Shown here piece by piece: positions 26,090-34,873 of a DNA stretch of 64,000 bases; the stretch's first letter is position 1, and every line of letters begins with the position of its first letter. A program made the position numbers and the translations under genes. The notes under the pieces were generated by a model. That model was not told where the DNA came from. It saw only the letters and a list, made by a program, of their open reading frames with translations, and made no database searches. Source of the DNA: Bacillus sp. FJAT-22090 (GTDB taxonomy: Bacteria > Bacillota > Bacilli > Bacillales_A > Planococcaceae); the NCBI RefSeq assembly GCF_001278755.1, contig NZ_CP012601.1:3596154-3660153 (forward strand), read 5' to 3'.

Positions 26090-26842
26090 CTAATTTGTAT
26101 GTAGGACTTCTAATATTCTTCGAAGTTTAATTGCTGGTATTTGACCAGGAGCAGAGGCTTCTATTCCAGCACCAAATGTTGCTGCTGACCCAAAAACTTG
26201 TCCAGCTATCCGACTAATAGCGCCAGTAGAAGCCATAGACATTGTTATAATTGGCCGATCTGCATAGAGTGAATTCATCGTATAGGTAGCATCCAAAAGC
26301 GTTAGAACATCCGTTGGAAGTTTAGGCATTACAGCTATTTTGGGGATATCTGCGCCTAATTCCTGCATTCTTTGTAACCTAAATATAATTTCTTCTTTCA
26401 CAGGAGTTTTTTCAAAGTCATGATTGGACATGACAACGTAGACGTTATTGATTTTAGCAACTTCCACTATTTCACTTACATTTGGATCAAATAACTCTAC
26501 ATCTATCAAATCAATTTGTCTTGATTGCACTACTTTACAAAGTAATTGCTTGTAATAAATGTCCTCAATTTTTTTATTTCCACCCTCACGGTGACTTCTA
26601 AATGTAAACAGTAAGGGAGTAGGGTACAATGCTTCACGAATTGTAGAAAGTGTCTTTAACACCACTTCTAAGCTTTCAACTTCATCCAGTGCATCCGCAC
26701 GCCATTCAACAATATCTGGACTGGCTTGTTGTATTGTTTTAATCTCCACAAGAAGCTGCTCTAAGTTTTTCCCCATGAGTGCAACGATAATCTTAGGCAT
26801 ACCTTCTCCAATATGTATATTGCGTATTGAAATAACTTTCAT
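26090..26842 (-). CDS. aroD: 3-dehydroquinate dehydratase, type I
   Basis: 250 residues. Third step of the shikimate pathway. Type I features: EWRADALDEV near the N-terminus, the catalytic His in VMSNHDFEKTP, the Schiff-base Lys in IPKIAVMPK, and GAISRIAGQVFGSAATFGAG at the C-terminus. I choose ATG 26842 (6 nt after GGGGAG); an adjacent ATG at 26845 is also possible. Unlinked to other aro genes here. Confidence 0.94.
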   Translation of the reverse strand: MKVISIRNIHIGEGMPKIIVALMGKNLEQLLVEIKTIQQASPDIVEWRADALDEVESLEVVLKTLSTIREALYPTPLLFTFRSHREGGNKKIEDIYYKQLLCKVVQSRQIDLIDVELFDPNVSEIVEVAKINNVYVVMSNHDFEKTPVKEEIIFRLQRMQELGADIPKIAVMPKLPTDVLTLLDATYTMNSLYADRPIITMSMASTGAISRIAGQVFGSAATFGAGIEASAPGQIPAIKLRRILEVLHTN

Positions 26843-26909
26843 CATTTACTCCCCTCTAGCAGTATTTTAAGTTATAGTAACATACAAAGATACAAAGGGG
26901 GATGTTAAT

Positions 26910-27758
26910 ATGATTTTTAGACAGTATGAAAATGCGGAGGAGTTTGCTCAAGTGGCTACACCTTTCTTACTTAAAAATGAGGATAGGTTTAGCTTGTTTT
27001 TAGGCGTACTACAAGGAATAAAAGAGGGGAAATATGATAATCCTTACATGGCGACGATTGAAGAAAATGGAGAGTTGTTAGCACTTTTTCAAATGACACC
27101 TCCACATCCATTTAATATTATTTTTGTGGATGAAATTCGAATGGAAGCCTATATCGATTTGTGTATCCAAGAGTTAATGGCACAATCAATCAAAATAGAA
27201 TCTATTATTAGTGTAAAAGAATGGGCATACAAATTTGCAGAAAAATGGCGGGAGAAAACAGGACAAGGCTATTCAATCGCAATGGATCAAGGGTTGTATC
27301 GTTTAGATCAGGTGGTTGAATCGTTGGAAATGAGTCCTGGTACATGGCGCTATGCAACTTTAGAAGATGCACCTCTTATAGAAAAATGGTATAGCCTTTT
27401 TGAAGGGGATACAGGACTTCCAAAAACGGGGCCGCAAGAAATAGAAAAGAAAGTAAAAGTGATGTTAGATGCAAATGAAGTATTTTTATGGGAAAATGAA
27501 GGAAAGATAGTATCTATGATGAAAAAAGCAAGACCTACTGAGAATGGTGTGACTGTTTCACTAGTATTTACACCAAAAGAGCAGCGCAAAAAAGGATATG
27601 CACGCACAATGGTAGCTGCGGGAAGTAAAGAGCTTTTGAAGGAATTTCAGTTTTGTGTACTTTACACAGATATGCTAAATCCTACTTCTAATAAAATCTA
27701 TCAGGAAATTGGTTATCAAAAGCTAATGGATTCAGTTCATTTAAAATTTATAAGGTAA
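26910..27758 (+). CDS. GNAT family N-acetyltransferase
   Basis: 282 residues, about twice a single GNAT domain. The C-terminal half has the acetyl-CoA motif VSLVFTPKEQRKKGYARTMV and YTDMLNPTSNKIYQEIGYQK, typical of Bacillus proteins with a degenerate N-terminal GNAT-like half. Substrate not evident. Good ribosome site AAAGGGGG. The RsbR-like gene follows 25 bp later. Confidence 0.85.
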   Translation: MIFRQYENAEEFAQVATPFLLKNEDRFSLFLGVLQGIKEGKYDNPYMATIEENGELLALFQMTPPHPFNIIFVDEIRMEAYIDLCIQELMAQSIKIESIISVKEWAYKFAEKWREKTGQGYSIAMDQGLYRLDQVVESLEMSPGTWRYATLEDAPLIEKWYSLFEGDTGLPKTGPQEIEKKVKVMLDANEVFLWENEGKIVSMMKKARPTENGVTVSLVFTPKEQRKKGYARTMVAAGSKELLKEFQFCVLYTDMLNPTSNKIYQEIGYQKLMDSVHLKFIR

Positions 27759-27783
27759 TAGCAAGAAAAGGAGATTATAAAAG

Positions 27784-28803
27784 ATGGAGAAACAAACAAA
27801 TATAAAAGTAAATGGTATCGATTTTAGTTGGGACTTGGAAACAGGGAAACTCATGTTTGAACAACAAGATGCCATGCTTTTTTGGATTTCTTCAGCTATG
27901 CGATCATTCTTAGAAACAATAGAGGAAATCACAGGAGAGGAAGCTTCTCAATTGGTCTTCGAAACAACAGGATTTAGACAAGGGCTCGTTGTAGGAGAAT
28001 ACTTTCAAAACATGAAGTCTGTTGGTGTTGAAGAAGCTGCAAAGCTAATTACGGCCACTTATGCTTCTGCAGGTTGGGGACTTACGGTTATTGAAGAATT
28101 AGATTTAGAAGCTAATACCTTTAAAGCCAAATTTAAAAATAGTTGGGAACATAAAATAAATGAAGCACAAGGAAGGTCTGTAGGTGGAAAATATATTCCG
28201 GCTCACTATGCCGGAATATTGACTGGAATATTAGGAATTAATATTTGGTACGAGGTTGTTCATTATCAATTAGAAGGTTACGAGCATACCGAAGTAAAGT
28301 ATTTCCCTTCAGATATAACAGTAAATAATAATATAAGTGAATTAGCTAAAAGAACACAAATGGAACAAATTATGCAATTAGAAGCACTTGTAGAAGATAA
28401 AACAAGAGACCTTTCTGAACTTGTAAAAGAGCTATCTTCGCCAATTATACCTGTGTTGGAAGGTATCGTTGTTGTACCGCTTATTGGTAAATATGATGAA
28501 GAACGTTCATTGGAGTTAGTCGAAAAAACATTAAATAATATACCGAACTATAAAGCAAACTACCTAATTCTTGATTTAACTGGATTAGATGAAAATATTA
28601 GCAAGTACACAGCTCGGTTAATTGAAAATATAGCATCCGCTACTTCTTTGATTGGAGTTAAGACTGTCTTAGTAGGCATTTCTCCTGCATTAAGTATGGT
28701 CATTACACAATCAGATGTACATCTATCGAAATACGATTGCTTTCAAACGCTTCAACATGGCATTCACTATGCTTTAGGACAAATAGGAAGAAGAATCATT
28801 TAA
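27784..28803 (+). CDS. RsbR-like protein with C-terminal STAS domain
   Basis: 339 residues. The N-terminal two thirds look like a ligand-sensing V4R-type domain (TGFRQGLVVGEYFQNMKSVG, then YIPAHYAGILTGILGINIWY), a linker helix (MEQIMQLEALVEDKTRDLSE), and a STAS domain from about residue 218 (PIIPVLEGIVVVPLIG; ANYLILDLTGLDENISKYTA). This is the plan of stressosome RsbR paralogues and related sensor proteins. No partner RsbS/RsbT genes are nearby. Role in general stress signalling is inferred. Confidence 0.75.
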   Translation: MEKQTNIKVNGIDFSWDLETGKLMFEQQDAMLFWISSAMRSFLETIEEITGEEASQLVFETTGFRQGLVVGEYFQNMKSVGVEEAAKLITATYASAGWGLTVIEELDLEANTFKAKFKNSWEHKINEAQGRSVGGKYIPAHYAGILTGILGINIWYEVVHYQLEGYEHTEVKYFPSDITVNNNISELAKRTQMEQIMQLEALVEDKTRDLSELVKELSSPIIPVLEGIVVVPLIGKYDEERSLELVEKTLNNIPNYKANYLILDLTGLDENISKYTARLIENIASATSLIGVKTVLVGISPALSMVITQSDVHLSKYDCFQTLQHGIHYALGQIGRRII

Positions 28804-28843
28804 GTAATTATTAGTTACAGTATGGGAATCGGGGGAGATTTTC

Positions 28844-29320
28844 TTGCAAATGATGTTTCGTTACAATTGGATGGTTAGGGAAGAGTGGTATCGATGGTGT
28901 AAAGAAGTTAGCGAAGAAGAACTTCTCTTAGTGAGAACGGGCGGAGTAGGGGGGATATTGCATACGCTTTTTCACATTGTGGATGTCGAGTGGAGCTGGA
29001 TTCGTATACTGCAAGGAAAACCAGACTTTCAAGAGAGATTTGATGATTACAATACGTTGGAAAAAGTGAAAGAGTTAGATGCATTATTCAAATCAGAGGT
29101 AGAGCCATTTGTTCTTGCGTGGAATGAAAATATGGAAAATCAGCTTTTTTACGATACAATGCCTGATGGTAGGGTTGAGACGGATACATGGGGCGAAGTC
29201 ATGCGACATATAATTGCTCATGAAATTCATCATATTGGACAATTATCTGTGTGGGCTCGAGAAATTGGGAAAAAGCCTATATCAGCTAATTTGATCGGTA
29301 GAGGTCTTGCTTCTAAATAG
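28844..29320 (+). CDS. DinB/YfiT superfamily protein
   Basis: 158 residues, four-helix DinB fold. The expected metal-binding histidines are in LHTLFHIVDVEWSW and HEIHHIGQLS. TTG 28844 is 7 nt after GGGGGAG and is preferred; an ATG at 28850 would be 13 nt away. DinB-fold proteins act as metal-dependent thiol S-transferases (bacillithiol in bacilli), but no specific substrate is known. Two more members of this superfamily occur in the window (59530, 62721). Confidence 0.85.
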   Translation: MQMMFRYNWMVREEWYRWCKEVSEEELLLVRTGGVGGILHTLFHIVDVEWSWIRILQGKPDFQERFDDYNTLEKVKELDALFKSEVEPFVLAWNENMENQLFYDTMPDGRVETDTWGEVMRHIIAHEIHHIGQLSVWAREIGKKPISANLIGRGLASK

Positions 29321-29330
29321 AAAATTTAAT

Positions 29331-29362
29331 GTCCTATCACAATTTTTGTGATAGGGCTTTTT
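29331..29362 (+). terminator. Intrinsic terminator
   Basis: CCTATCACAA/TTGTGATAGG stem, 3-nt loop and T run after the DinB gene. Confidence 0.88.
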
Positions 29363-29455
29363 ATATTTATAAAAACGGATGCAAATAAATTTTCATAATG
29401 TTACATTTTAATTGAATAGTTTGTAAGAATCGAAAAAACAAAGTGGGGTAAAATG

Positions 29456-30592
29456 ATGAAATTTGAAATGATGCGACACCGTTTATTAGATGGATTGAAT
29501 GATGTAATGAAAGCAGTTAGTTCTAAAACAACCATTCCAATTTTAACGGGGATAAAATTGGAACTCACCGAAGAGGGATTACACCTAACAGGTAGTGATT
29601 CAGATGTTACAATTCAAACCTTTATAAAGTCGGAAGAAGATGGGGACCAAGTAATTCGCGTTATAGAAGAAGGTTCCATTGTTTTGCAAGCACGAATGTT
29701 CAATGAAATTGTAAGGAAGCTACCAACTAGTGATGTAGAAATAGAAGTGAAAGAAAATAATCATACGCATATAAGCTCTGGTAAGTCCGAGTTTCATATA
29801 ATCGGACTAGACCCATCTGACTATCCATTGCTCCCAGAGATTCAAGATGATTCACAGTTTGAAATTGGATCTGATTTATTAAAATCTCTTGTGCGTGAAA
29901 CGGTATTTGCAGTATCCGCATCTGAAAGTCGTCCTGTATTAACAGGGGTCCACTGGCAAATTAAAGATGGAGAACTTACTTGTGTAGCTACAGATAGTCA
30001 TCGTCTAGCTCGCCGTAAACTCATTTTAGAGCAGCCGCCAGAAGGAGAATTTAATGTAGTAATTCCGGGGAAAAGCTTAAATGAGTTAAGCAAAATTATT
30101 GGAGACTCCGCTCAACCTGTTTATATCGTAATGACGAGCCAACAAGTATTATTTAAAACGAAAGATGTGTTATTCTACTCCCGTTTACTAGAAGGAAACT
30201 ATCCAGATACCTCTCGATTAATTCCGATAGAGTACAAAACGATTCTTACCTTAAATAGCAAGGCTTTATATCAATCGATAGACCGAGCATCTTTATTGGC
30301 ACGTGAAGAACGGAATAACATTGTTCGCTTATCTTCATTGGAAGGAAAAAAAGTAGAAGTATCCTCTAGTTCTCCAGAGATTGGAAACGTCGAAGAGGAA
30401 ATTGAATTATCAACAATGGAAGGGGAAGACATAAAAATTTCATTTAGTGCAAAATACATGATGGATGCTTTAAAAGCTTTTGATGGACAAGATATAGTCA
30501 TCCAACTAACTGGTGCCATGCGTCCATTTATTATTAACTCAGCTCAAGATGATACTCTATTACAATTAATTGTCCCAGTTCGTACATATTGA
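29456..30592 (+). CDS. dnaN: DNA polymerase III beta subunit (sliding clamp), second-locus copy
   Basis: 378 residues, the normal length of a three-domain clamp. Hallmarks: DVMKAVSSKTTIPILTGIKL, LTGSDSDVTIQTFI, VSASESRPVLTGVHW, ATDSHRLARRK and the C-terminal MRPFIINSAQDDTLLQLIVP with VRTY. I start at the second ATG (29456), matching the family N-terminus. The canonical dnaN sits beside dnaA; here the neighbours are a DinB gene and MarR/GNAT genes, so this is probably an additional clamp. All domains look intact, so it could load on DNA; whether it works in repair, as its surroundings suggest, is inference. Confidence 0.92.
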   Translation: MKFEMMRHRLLDGLNDVMKAVSSKTTIPILTGIKLELTEEGLHLTGSDSDVTIQTFIKSEEDGDQVIRVIEEGSIVLQARMFNEIVRKLPTSDVEIEVKENNHTHISSGKSEFHIIGLDPSDYPLLPEIQDDSQFEIGSDLLKSLVRETVFAVSASESRPVLTGVHWQIKDGELTCVATDSHRLARRKLILEQPPEGEFNVVIPGKSLNELSKIIGDSAQPVYIVMTSQQVLFKTKDVLFYSRLLEGNYPDTSRLIPIEYKTILTLNSKALYQSIDRASLLAREERNNIVRLSSLEGKKVEVSSSSPEIGNVEEEIELSTMEGEDIKISFSAKYMMDALKAFDGQDIVIQLTGAMRPFIINSAQDDTLLQLIVPVRTY

Positions 30593-30602
30593 TTTTAGAT
30601 AT

Positions 30603-30682
30603 GAACGGATAAATAAATTTCTGACCGAATAAACAGAAATGTGACCGGATAAAAACTTTTCTGTCCAGATAATAAAAATGAT
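30603..30682. repeat. Phased direct repeat array: four 10-nt cores every 20 bp
   Basis: Cores GAACGGATAA (30603), GACCGAATAA (30623), GACCGGATAA (30643) and GTCCAGATAA (30663) are spaced by exactly 20 bp, with unrelated AT-rich 10-nt spacers. A fifth fragment GACCGAG at 30691 is out of phase. The array starts 10 bp after dnaN and ends before the next terminator. Same plan as the 21-bp array at 8076: a conserved half-unit and a free half-unit over about two helical turns. It keeps no reading frame. Confidence 0.88.
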
Positions 30683-30760
30683 TATATTCAGACCGAGCCC
30701 ATCTGTTTTTCCTCTTGGAAGGGGGCAATGTCTGAAACCAAATAGCTGTTTTTAAAATAA

Positions 30761-30798
30761 AAGAAGAGTCCCGTTATCTAACAATACGGGCTCTTCTT
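30761..30798. terminator. Bidirectional terminator
   Basis: AAGAAGAG-t-CCCGT / ACGGGCTCTTCTT hairpin between dnaN and the convergent MarR gene. Confidence 0.85.
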
Positions 30799-30857
30799 TA
30801 ACTGTATAGGGATATTCTAATCTTTTATTACCGTAGAGAAAAATGTTCCGATGTTAT

Positions 30858-31310
30858 TTACGACCTCTTCTTCGACTCAATGGTGTTATATAATTTTAGC
30901 ACAAGATTTCTGAAAGTTTTGACCTCATCAATTGTAAACTCCGAATAATATTTTTCAATAATGGATTCATCGATTTTTTCATATTCTTTAAAAAGCGATT
31001 TACCTTCGTCACCCAATATCACGATAACTTCTCGGCGATTGTTTACATTGATTTCTCTTTTGAGGTATTTTCCTGCTTCCAATCTATTTAATAGTTGACT
31101 GATAGAGCTGGGTGATAATGATAACCTCTCCGATAATTCATTTGCTGTTATGCTTTCCTCATCCCGAACAGTACGTAGGATAAGGAGTTGCTTTGGCGTT
31201 AATTCGTTCTCTAATAATGCGGCAAATTCTTTTGCAACTTGTGAATTTACTTTTTCTAATAAAGCAAAAGCTTCCTTTACATACACACTGATTTCTTTTA
31301 TGTCTTCCAT
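30858..31310 (-). CDS. MarR family transcriptional regulator
   Basis: 150 residues. Winged helix: LTPKQLLILRTVRDEESITA, the recognition helix LSLSPSSISQLLNRLEAGKY and the wing REINVNNRREVIVILGDEG. Two nucleotides separate it from the upstream acetyltransferase gene, so it is the second gene of that operon. It probably controls the operon, perhaps as a ligand sensor; no operator could be assigned. Confidence 0.9.
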   Translation of the reverse strand: MEDIKEISVYVKEAFALLEKVNSQVAKEFAALLENELTPKQLLILRTVRDEESITANELSERLSLSPSSISQLLNRLEAGKYLKREINVNNRREVIVILGDEGKSLFKEYEKIDESIIEKYYSEFTIDEVKTFRNLVLKLYNTIESKKRS

Positions 31311-31312
31311 TT

Positions 31313-31876
31313 CTATAAGCCCTTCTTTATCTGGAACTCTTCCCGTAAGATAGAATACATAAATAAATCATCGAATTTCCCATCTCCATATTCATACTTT
31401 CTAAGTAATCCTTCATTAACAAATCCATTTTTTTCTGCTAGCTTTTGTGATGCAATGTTTAAAGGTTCAATAATTGCCTGAATGCGTTCTAGATTCATCC
31501 TTTGAAATCCGTAACTAAGTATAGCCTGGAAAACCTCCGACATGATGCCTTTTCCCCAATGCTCTCTAGACAATTCTGCCCCGATATCTGCGCGGAAATG
31601 TTTTTGCTCCCAATTTAGGAAACCGCAGCTTCCGATAATTTGATGACTTTCTTTCAGAGATACTCCCCATCGAATCCCTTTCTTCGCTAGACGAATTTGA
31701 TTGTACCAATCCATTTCGTCCAAAGCATCCTGAATCGTAGTAAAAGGGCTTATCCCATAATATTTCATAACTTCTGGATCTGATAAGTATTGGAACATAT
31801 CCTCTGCATGTTCTTTTTTTATTTCTGTAAGTATTAAACGCTCTGTTTCAATTATTGGGAATGTATCGTTAATCAT
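31313..31876 (-). CDS. GNAT acetyltransferase, RimJ/RimL type
   Basis: 187 residues. Opens ETERLILTEIKKEHAEDMFQ, has YLSDPEVMKYYG, and the acetyl-CoA motif LSREHWGKGIMSEVFQAIL followed by ASQKLAEKNGFVNEGLLRKY, all standard for the RimJ/L-like alanine acetyltransferase group. Substrate not predictable (protein N-terminus, amino acid or antibiotic). Co-transcribed with the MarR gene. Confidence 0.9.
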   Translation of the reverse strand: MINDTFPIIETERLILTEIKKEHAEDMFQYLSDPEVMKYYGISPFTTIQDALDEMDWYNQIRLAKKGIRWGVSLKESHQIIGSCGFLNWEQKHFRADIGAELSREHWGKGIMSEVFQAILSYGFQRMNLERIQAIIEPLNIASQKLAEKNGFVNEGLLRKYEYGDGKFDDLFMYSILREEFQIKKGL

Positions 31877-32106
31877 AAGTATCTTCTTCCTTTCTTAAGC
31901 CTGTGATGTAATAGGGTGTTTAAAATGTTTAGATAATCTTGTGTGTGGATGATTATATTTTACAAACAGAGTATCACAGTCATAAACCCCTCAAATATTT
32001 TATGTGTATAAACTATTTATATACATTAAATATATATTTTATATCTCTAGGATGCAATAGTTGGTTTATTCATTCCTGTCATATCGAAAAGCCAAACAAT
32101 TTAAAA

Positions 32107-32367
32107 TTAAAGTTGTTGATAAATATTAAGTAAAGAAATAACAATAATTACAGTTCCACATATCAAGTAGATATAAAAAGATTTCCTGCTATTTATTTCG
32201 GTATTAGAAGATAGAAGAAACGATATTCCTATTAAAATAAAAGCAATATCAATAATAAATGGTAAATCTTTTATATAAGACGAAAAAAAATGAGAAAGCA
32301 TTAAACCAAAAGCTATGATACTTAACATTAGTGAATATGCTGCGTATTTACTATTTGGTCTTATCAT
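32107..32367 (-). CDS. Small membrane protein of unknown function
   Basis: 86 residues with three predicted membrane segments (about 10-30, 34-53, 63-84) and a polar link NTEINSRKSF. Start ATG 32367 follows AGAGGAAAA; the open frame to 32424 adds residues that do not look coding. No family recognised. It stands alone between the acetyltransferase and an uncharacterised gene. Confidence 0.6.
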   Translation of the reverse strand: MIRPNSKYAAYSLMLSIIAFGLMLSHFFSSYIKDLPFIIDIAFILIGISFLLSSNTEINSRKSFYIYLICGTVIIVISLLNIYQQL

Positions 32368-32608
32368 ATTATTTTCCTCTCCATTCTGCTTACTAAAATT
32401 AGTATCAAGCAAGGTACACCTCATTTGCCAATGCTTTTATGATGAAATCACTAACTGAAGGTATATTTGTAATACGAACCATAAACTGGAATGTTCCATT
32501 TTTTTATATTTATTATTAACCCATTAAATTCATTAGGAAGATTGTAACTTTTGCTCAACTAACGGGCAGTTTAGTTGAAGTACACAGTAAGGAAAAGGGG
32601 ATGAAAAA

Positions 32609-33091
32609 ATGAAAATAGAATGGCAAAGTCTTAAGCAGGTGCAGGGATGTTTATTGAAAGGTATATATGCAACTCAACTAGATGTTAGAGGAGATGATTT
32701 GGTTCTTTTTTCTTCAGAATATGTTTTAAAGATTAATAACCCAGATACTTTAGAATTTTGGTATTGGAATATAAATTGGTTTGAAGACGAGGATTTTGCT
32801 GATCACCTCATCATGAACGAACAGGAAACCCCTGAACCGTTAGACTATGTGGAAGAACCAGACATTTCGCCACATCAACATATCATAATTGGCTCACTAT
32901 TTTATTTTAAAGATAATTTGATTAATAAAGTAAGCGGATACGGATATAAAGATGAGAATATCGAAATCTTAACCACACTTGTATTTGAATTTGAAGATTC
33001 TTACCTTTTTATAAAAACGGGACCTTTAATAGAAGCAAGAATTACGAAAAATAAACCAAATAATTTAGGTGACTTCATTTTTTCCTTATGA
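32609..33091 (+). CDS. Uncharacterised acidic cytosolic protein
   Basis: 160 residues, strong ribosome site AAAAGGGG. Beta-rich and aromatic (FWYWNINWFEDEDFADHLI), with the acidic stretch EQETPEPLDYVEEPD. I recognise no domain; the size and acidity are like polymorphic-toxin immunity proteins, but no toxin gene is adjacent, so that is a guess only. After its TGA the same frame stays open and protein-like to 33208, which may mean a longer ancestral gene. Confidence 0.6.
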   Translation: MKIEWQSLKQVQGCLLKGIYATQLDVRGDDLVLFSSEYVLKINNPDTLEFWYWNINWFEDEDFADHLIMNEQETPEPLDYVEEPDISPHQHIIIGSLFYFKDNLINKVSGYGYKDENIEILTTLVFEFEDSYLFIKTGPLIEARITKNKPNNLGDFIFSL

Positions 33092-33399
33092 CTTATATTC
33101 TTATATGTTCTTCAAACTAACGAGGCAGGAAAGTTAAAGAAGAAATATGAAAAAAGATTTGAAAGGCCGAAACGTAAAATTTGGATTAAGAATCCATTTT
33201 GATTAATGTTTTTCACAAAATGGATTCTTTATTTATCGTAAAGTACTCATTCAAGATGTGTTTTTGATAGGGGTTTATAACAAGTGATCAAACTTCGAAT
33301 TCCCCTTATTAATGCTCGTTTCTAGCTTTGAGTTCCCTATGTTATTTCGATGCATACCCCTGGATTGCAAAATCTGCAATTATAAGAGATATAATAAGG
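33092..33399. other. Intergenic region with terminator and possible remnants
   Basis: Apart from the terminator at 33188 it contains a short protein-like stretch (33122-33208) in frame with the preceding gene and a TATAAT-like box near 33384. Nothing else recognisable; the missing 5' part of the MFS gene that follows has been lost. Confidence 0.4.
33188..33230 (+). terminator. Intrinsic terminator
   Basis: A 14-bp perfect stem AAGAATCCATTTTG/CAAAATGGATTCTT with a short T-rich tail. Confidence 0.75.
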
Positions 33400-33593
33400 G
33401 AGATACGAGCTCCCTTGGTTCAGCTTTCGGGGTTGCGATCTCAGCGACTGTTTATGCTATGATTGCAGACAAAAGCGGAGTAGATGCAGTTGCAACTGGA
33501 GGAATTATTGCAAATGTAATTTTCACAGTCATCGCATTGTTATCAATTATCTTCACGGTTCCAAATAATGCAGGCAAAAATGAAGCTTCATAA
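33400..33593 (+). pseudogene. C-terminal remnant of an MFS transporter
   Basis: The last 63 codons read SSLGSAFGVAISATVYAMIA, then GIIANVIFTVIALLSIIFTV and a polar tail, matching the final two membrane segments of YoaB/EmrB-like major facilitator permeases. The upstream 85% of such a gene is absent; the frame before about 33400 is non-homologous. The M20 gene follows after 15 bp with a shared ribosome site, so transporter and amidohydrolase once formed an operon. Confidence 0.75.
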
Positions 33594-33608
33594 AGGAGTT
33601 TGTCAGAT

Positions 33609-34790
33609 ATGAGAGAAAAATTAATGAAAATGTTGGATGAACGTAAAGATGAAATGATTCAAATTCGCCGTTTTTTACATGAACATCCAGAATTATCATT
33701 TAAAGAAGAAAAAACGGCTCAATATATTGTGGACTTTTACAAAGGAAAAAACGTCGAGGTACAAACAAACGTCGGAAATGGTTACGGAATTATTGTAACA
33801 ATAGTAGGAGGAAAACCAGGAAAAACAATTGGATTACGGGCAGATTTTGATGCGCTTCCAATTGTAGAAGAAACGCCCGTTCCTTTCAAGTCGAAAAATG
33901 AGGGCGTCATGCATGCATGCGGACATGATGGTCATACAGCTTACTTGTTAGTTCTGGCAGACTGTTTAATTCAACTGAAATCAGAACTATCCGGAACTAT
34001 TAAAATAATTCATCAGCATGCTGAAGAGGCTCCACCAGGTGGAGCGAAAAGTATAGTAGAATCTGGACTGTTGGATGATTTAGATGAAGTGTATGGAATT
34101 CACTTACTGCCAATTTCTCCTGTTGGAATGGTTGGTTACAATAAAGGCTATGCTTTTAATGGAAGGGCCTACATGAAATTGAAAATACAAGGCCAAGGTG
34201 GGCATGGTTCTTCGCCACATTTAGCAAATGATGCAATTGTTGCGGGTGCTCATTTTGTAACCGCAGTTCAAACCATCATAAGCCGCCGACTAAGTCCATT
34301 TGACATAGGAGTAATTACAATTGGATCGTTTGATGGAGCTGGTACCTTTAATGTGATAAAAGATAGCGTAGAGCTTGAAGGTGATATCCGTTACATGACT
34401 GTTGAAACGAAAGAAACGATTGAACGTGAAGTGAAACGACTTGTCAAAGGCCTGGAGGAAGAGTTCGGTGTAAGTTGTAAACTTACGTATACACCAGACT
34501 ATCCGCCTTTGTATAATAATCCTGAACTTACAGAAAAAGTGGCAGTAGCACTTAAAAATGCGAATATAAAAGAAATCACAGAAGTAAAAGAAGTTCCGCC
34601 AATGGCACCTTCCGAAGATTTTGCTTACTATGCAGAAAAGTTCCCTGCTTGTTTCTTTTATATCGGGTGTACACCAAAAGGCGTTGATAAGCCATATTTC
34701 AACCATAATCCCAAATTTGATATCGACGAAGATTCTCTTTTAGTTGCAGCAAAAGCCGTCGGACAAGTTGTTTGTAGTATGCAAGAATAA
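33609..34790 (+). CDS. M20 family amidohydrolase
   Basis: 393 residues. Metal-binding HACGHDGHTAYLL, catalytic Glu in HQHAEEAPPGGAKS, GIHLLPISPVG, and the lid-domain GQGGHGSSPHLANDA mark an aminoacylase/hippurate-hydrolase type enzyme that cleaves N-acyl amino acids in the cytosol. ATG 33609 is 10 nt after GGAG; a TTG at 33600 would be too close. Distinct from dapL earlier in the window. Its partner transporter upstream is truncated, so the substrate supply has probably changed. Confidence 0.88.
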   Translation: MREKLMKMLDERKDEMIQIRRFLHEHPELSFKEEKTAQYIVDFYKGKNVEVQTNVGNGYGIIVTIVGGKPGKTIGLRADFDALPIVEETPVPFKSKNEGVMHACGHDGHTAYLLVLADCLIQLKSELSGTIKIIHQHAEEAPPGGAKSIVESGLLDDLDEVYGIHLLPISPVGMVGYNKGYAFNGRAYMKLKIQGQGGHGSSPHLANDAIVAGAHFVTAVQTIISRRLSPFDIGVITIGSFDGAGTFNVIKDSVELEGDIRYMTVETKETIEREVKRLVKGLEEEFGVSCKLTYTPDYPPLYNNPELTEKVAVALKNANIKEITEVKEVPPMAPSEDFAYYAEKFPACFFYIGCTPKGVDKPYFNHNPKFDIDEDSLLVAAKAVGQVVCSMQE

Positions 34791-34799
34791 AAAAGTAGG

Positions 34800-34836
34800 G
34801 TCGTTCAAAATTTTCATTTTGAACGACTCTTTTGCG
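34800..34836 (+). terminator. Intrinsic terminator
   Basis: GTCGTTCAAAAT/ATTTTGAACGAC stem plus T run after the M20 gene. Confidence 0.88.
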
Positions 34837-34873
34837 ATTAAACCGGGACATATAGAAAGGAGGAATCGACGCT

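Noticed and set aside
30534-30728. Minus-strand open frame across the 20-bp array
   Set aside because: The 20-bp period does not keep a reading frame and the frame overlaps the end of dnaN; no ribosome site.
31939-32133. 64-codon plus-strand open frame
   Set aside because: No ribosome site, Cys/Tyr-rich low-complexity composition, and it overlaps the end of a better supported gene.
33122-33208. Protein-like stretch after the TGA of the uncharacterised gene at 32609
   Set aside because: In frame and charged, but only 29 codons and overlapping a terminator; not enough to call a broken gene.
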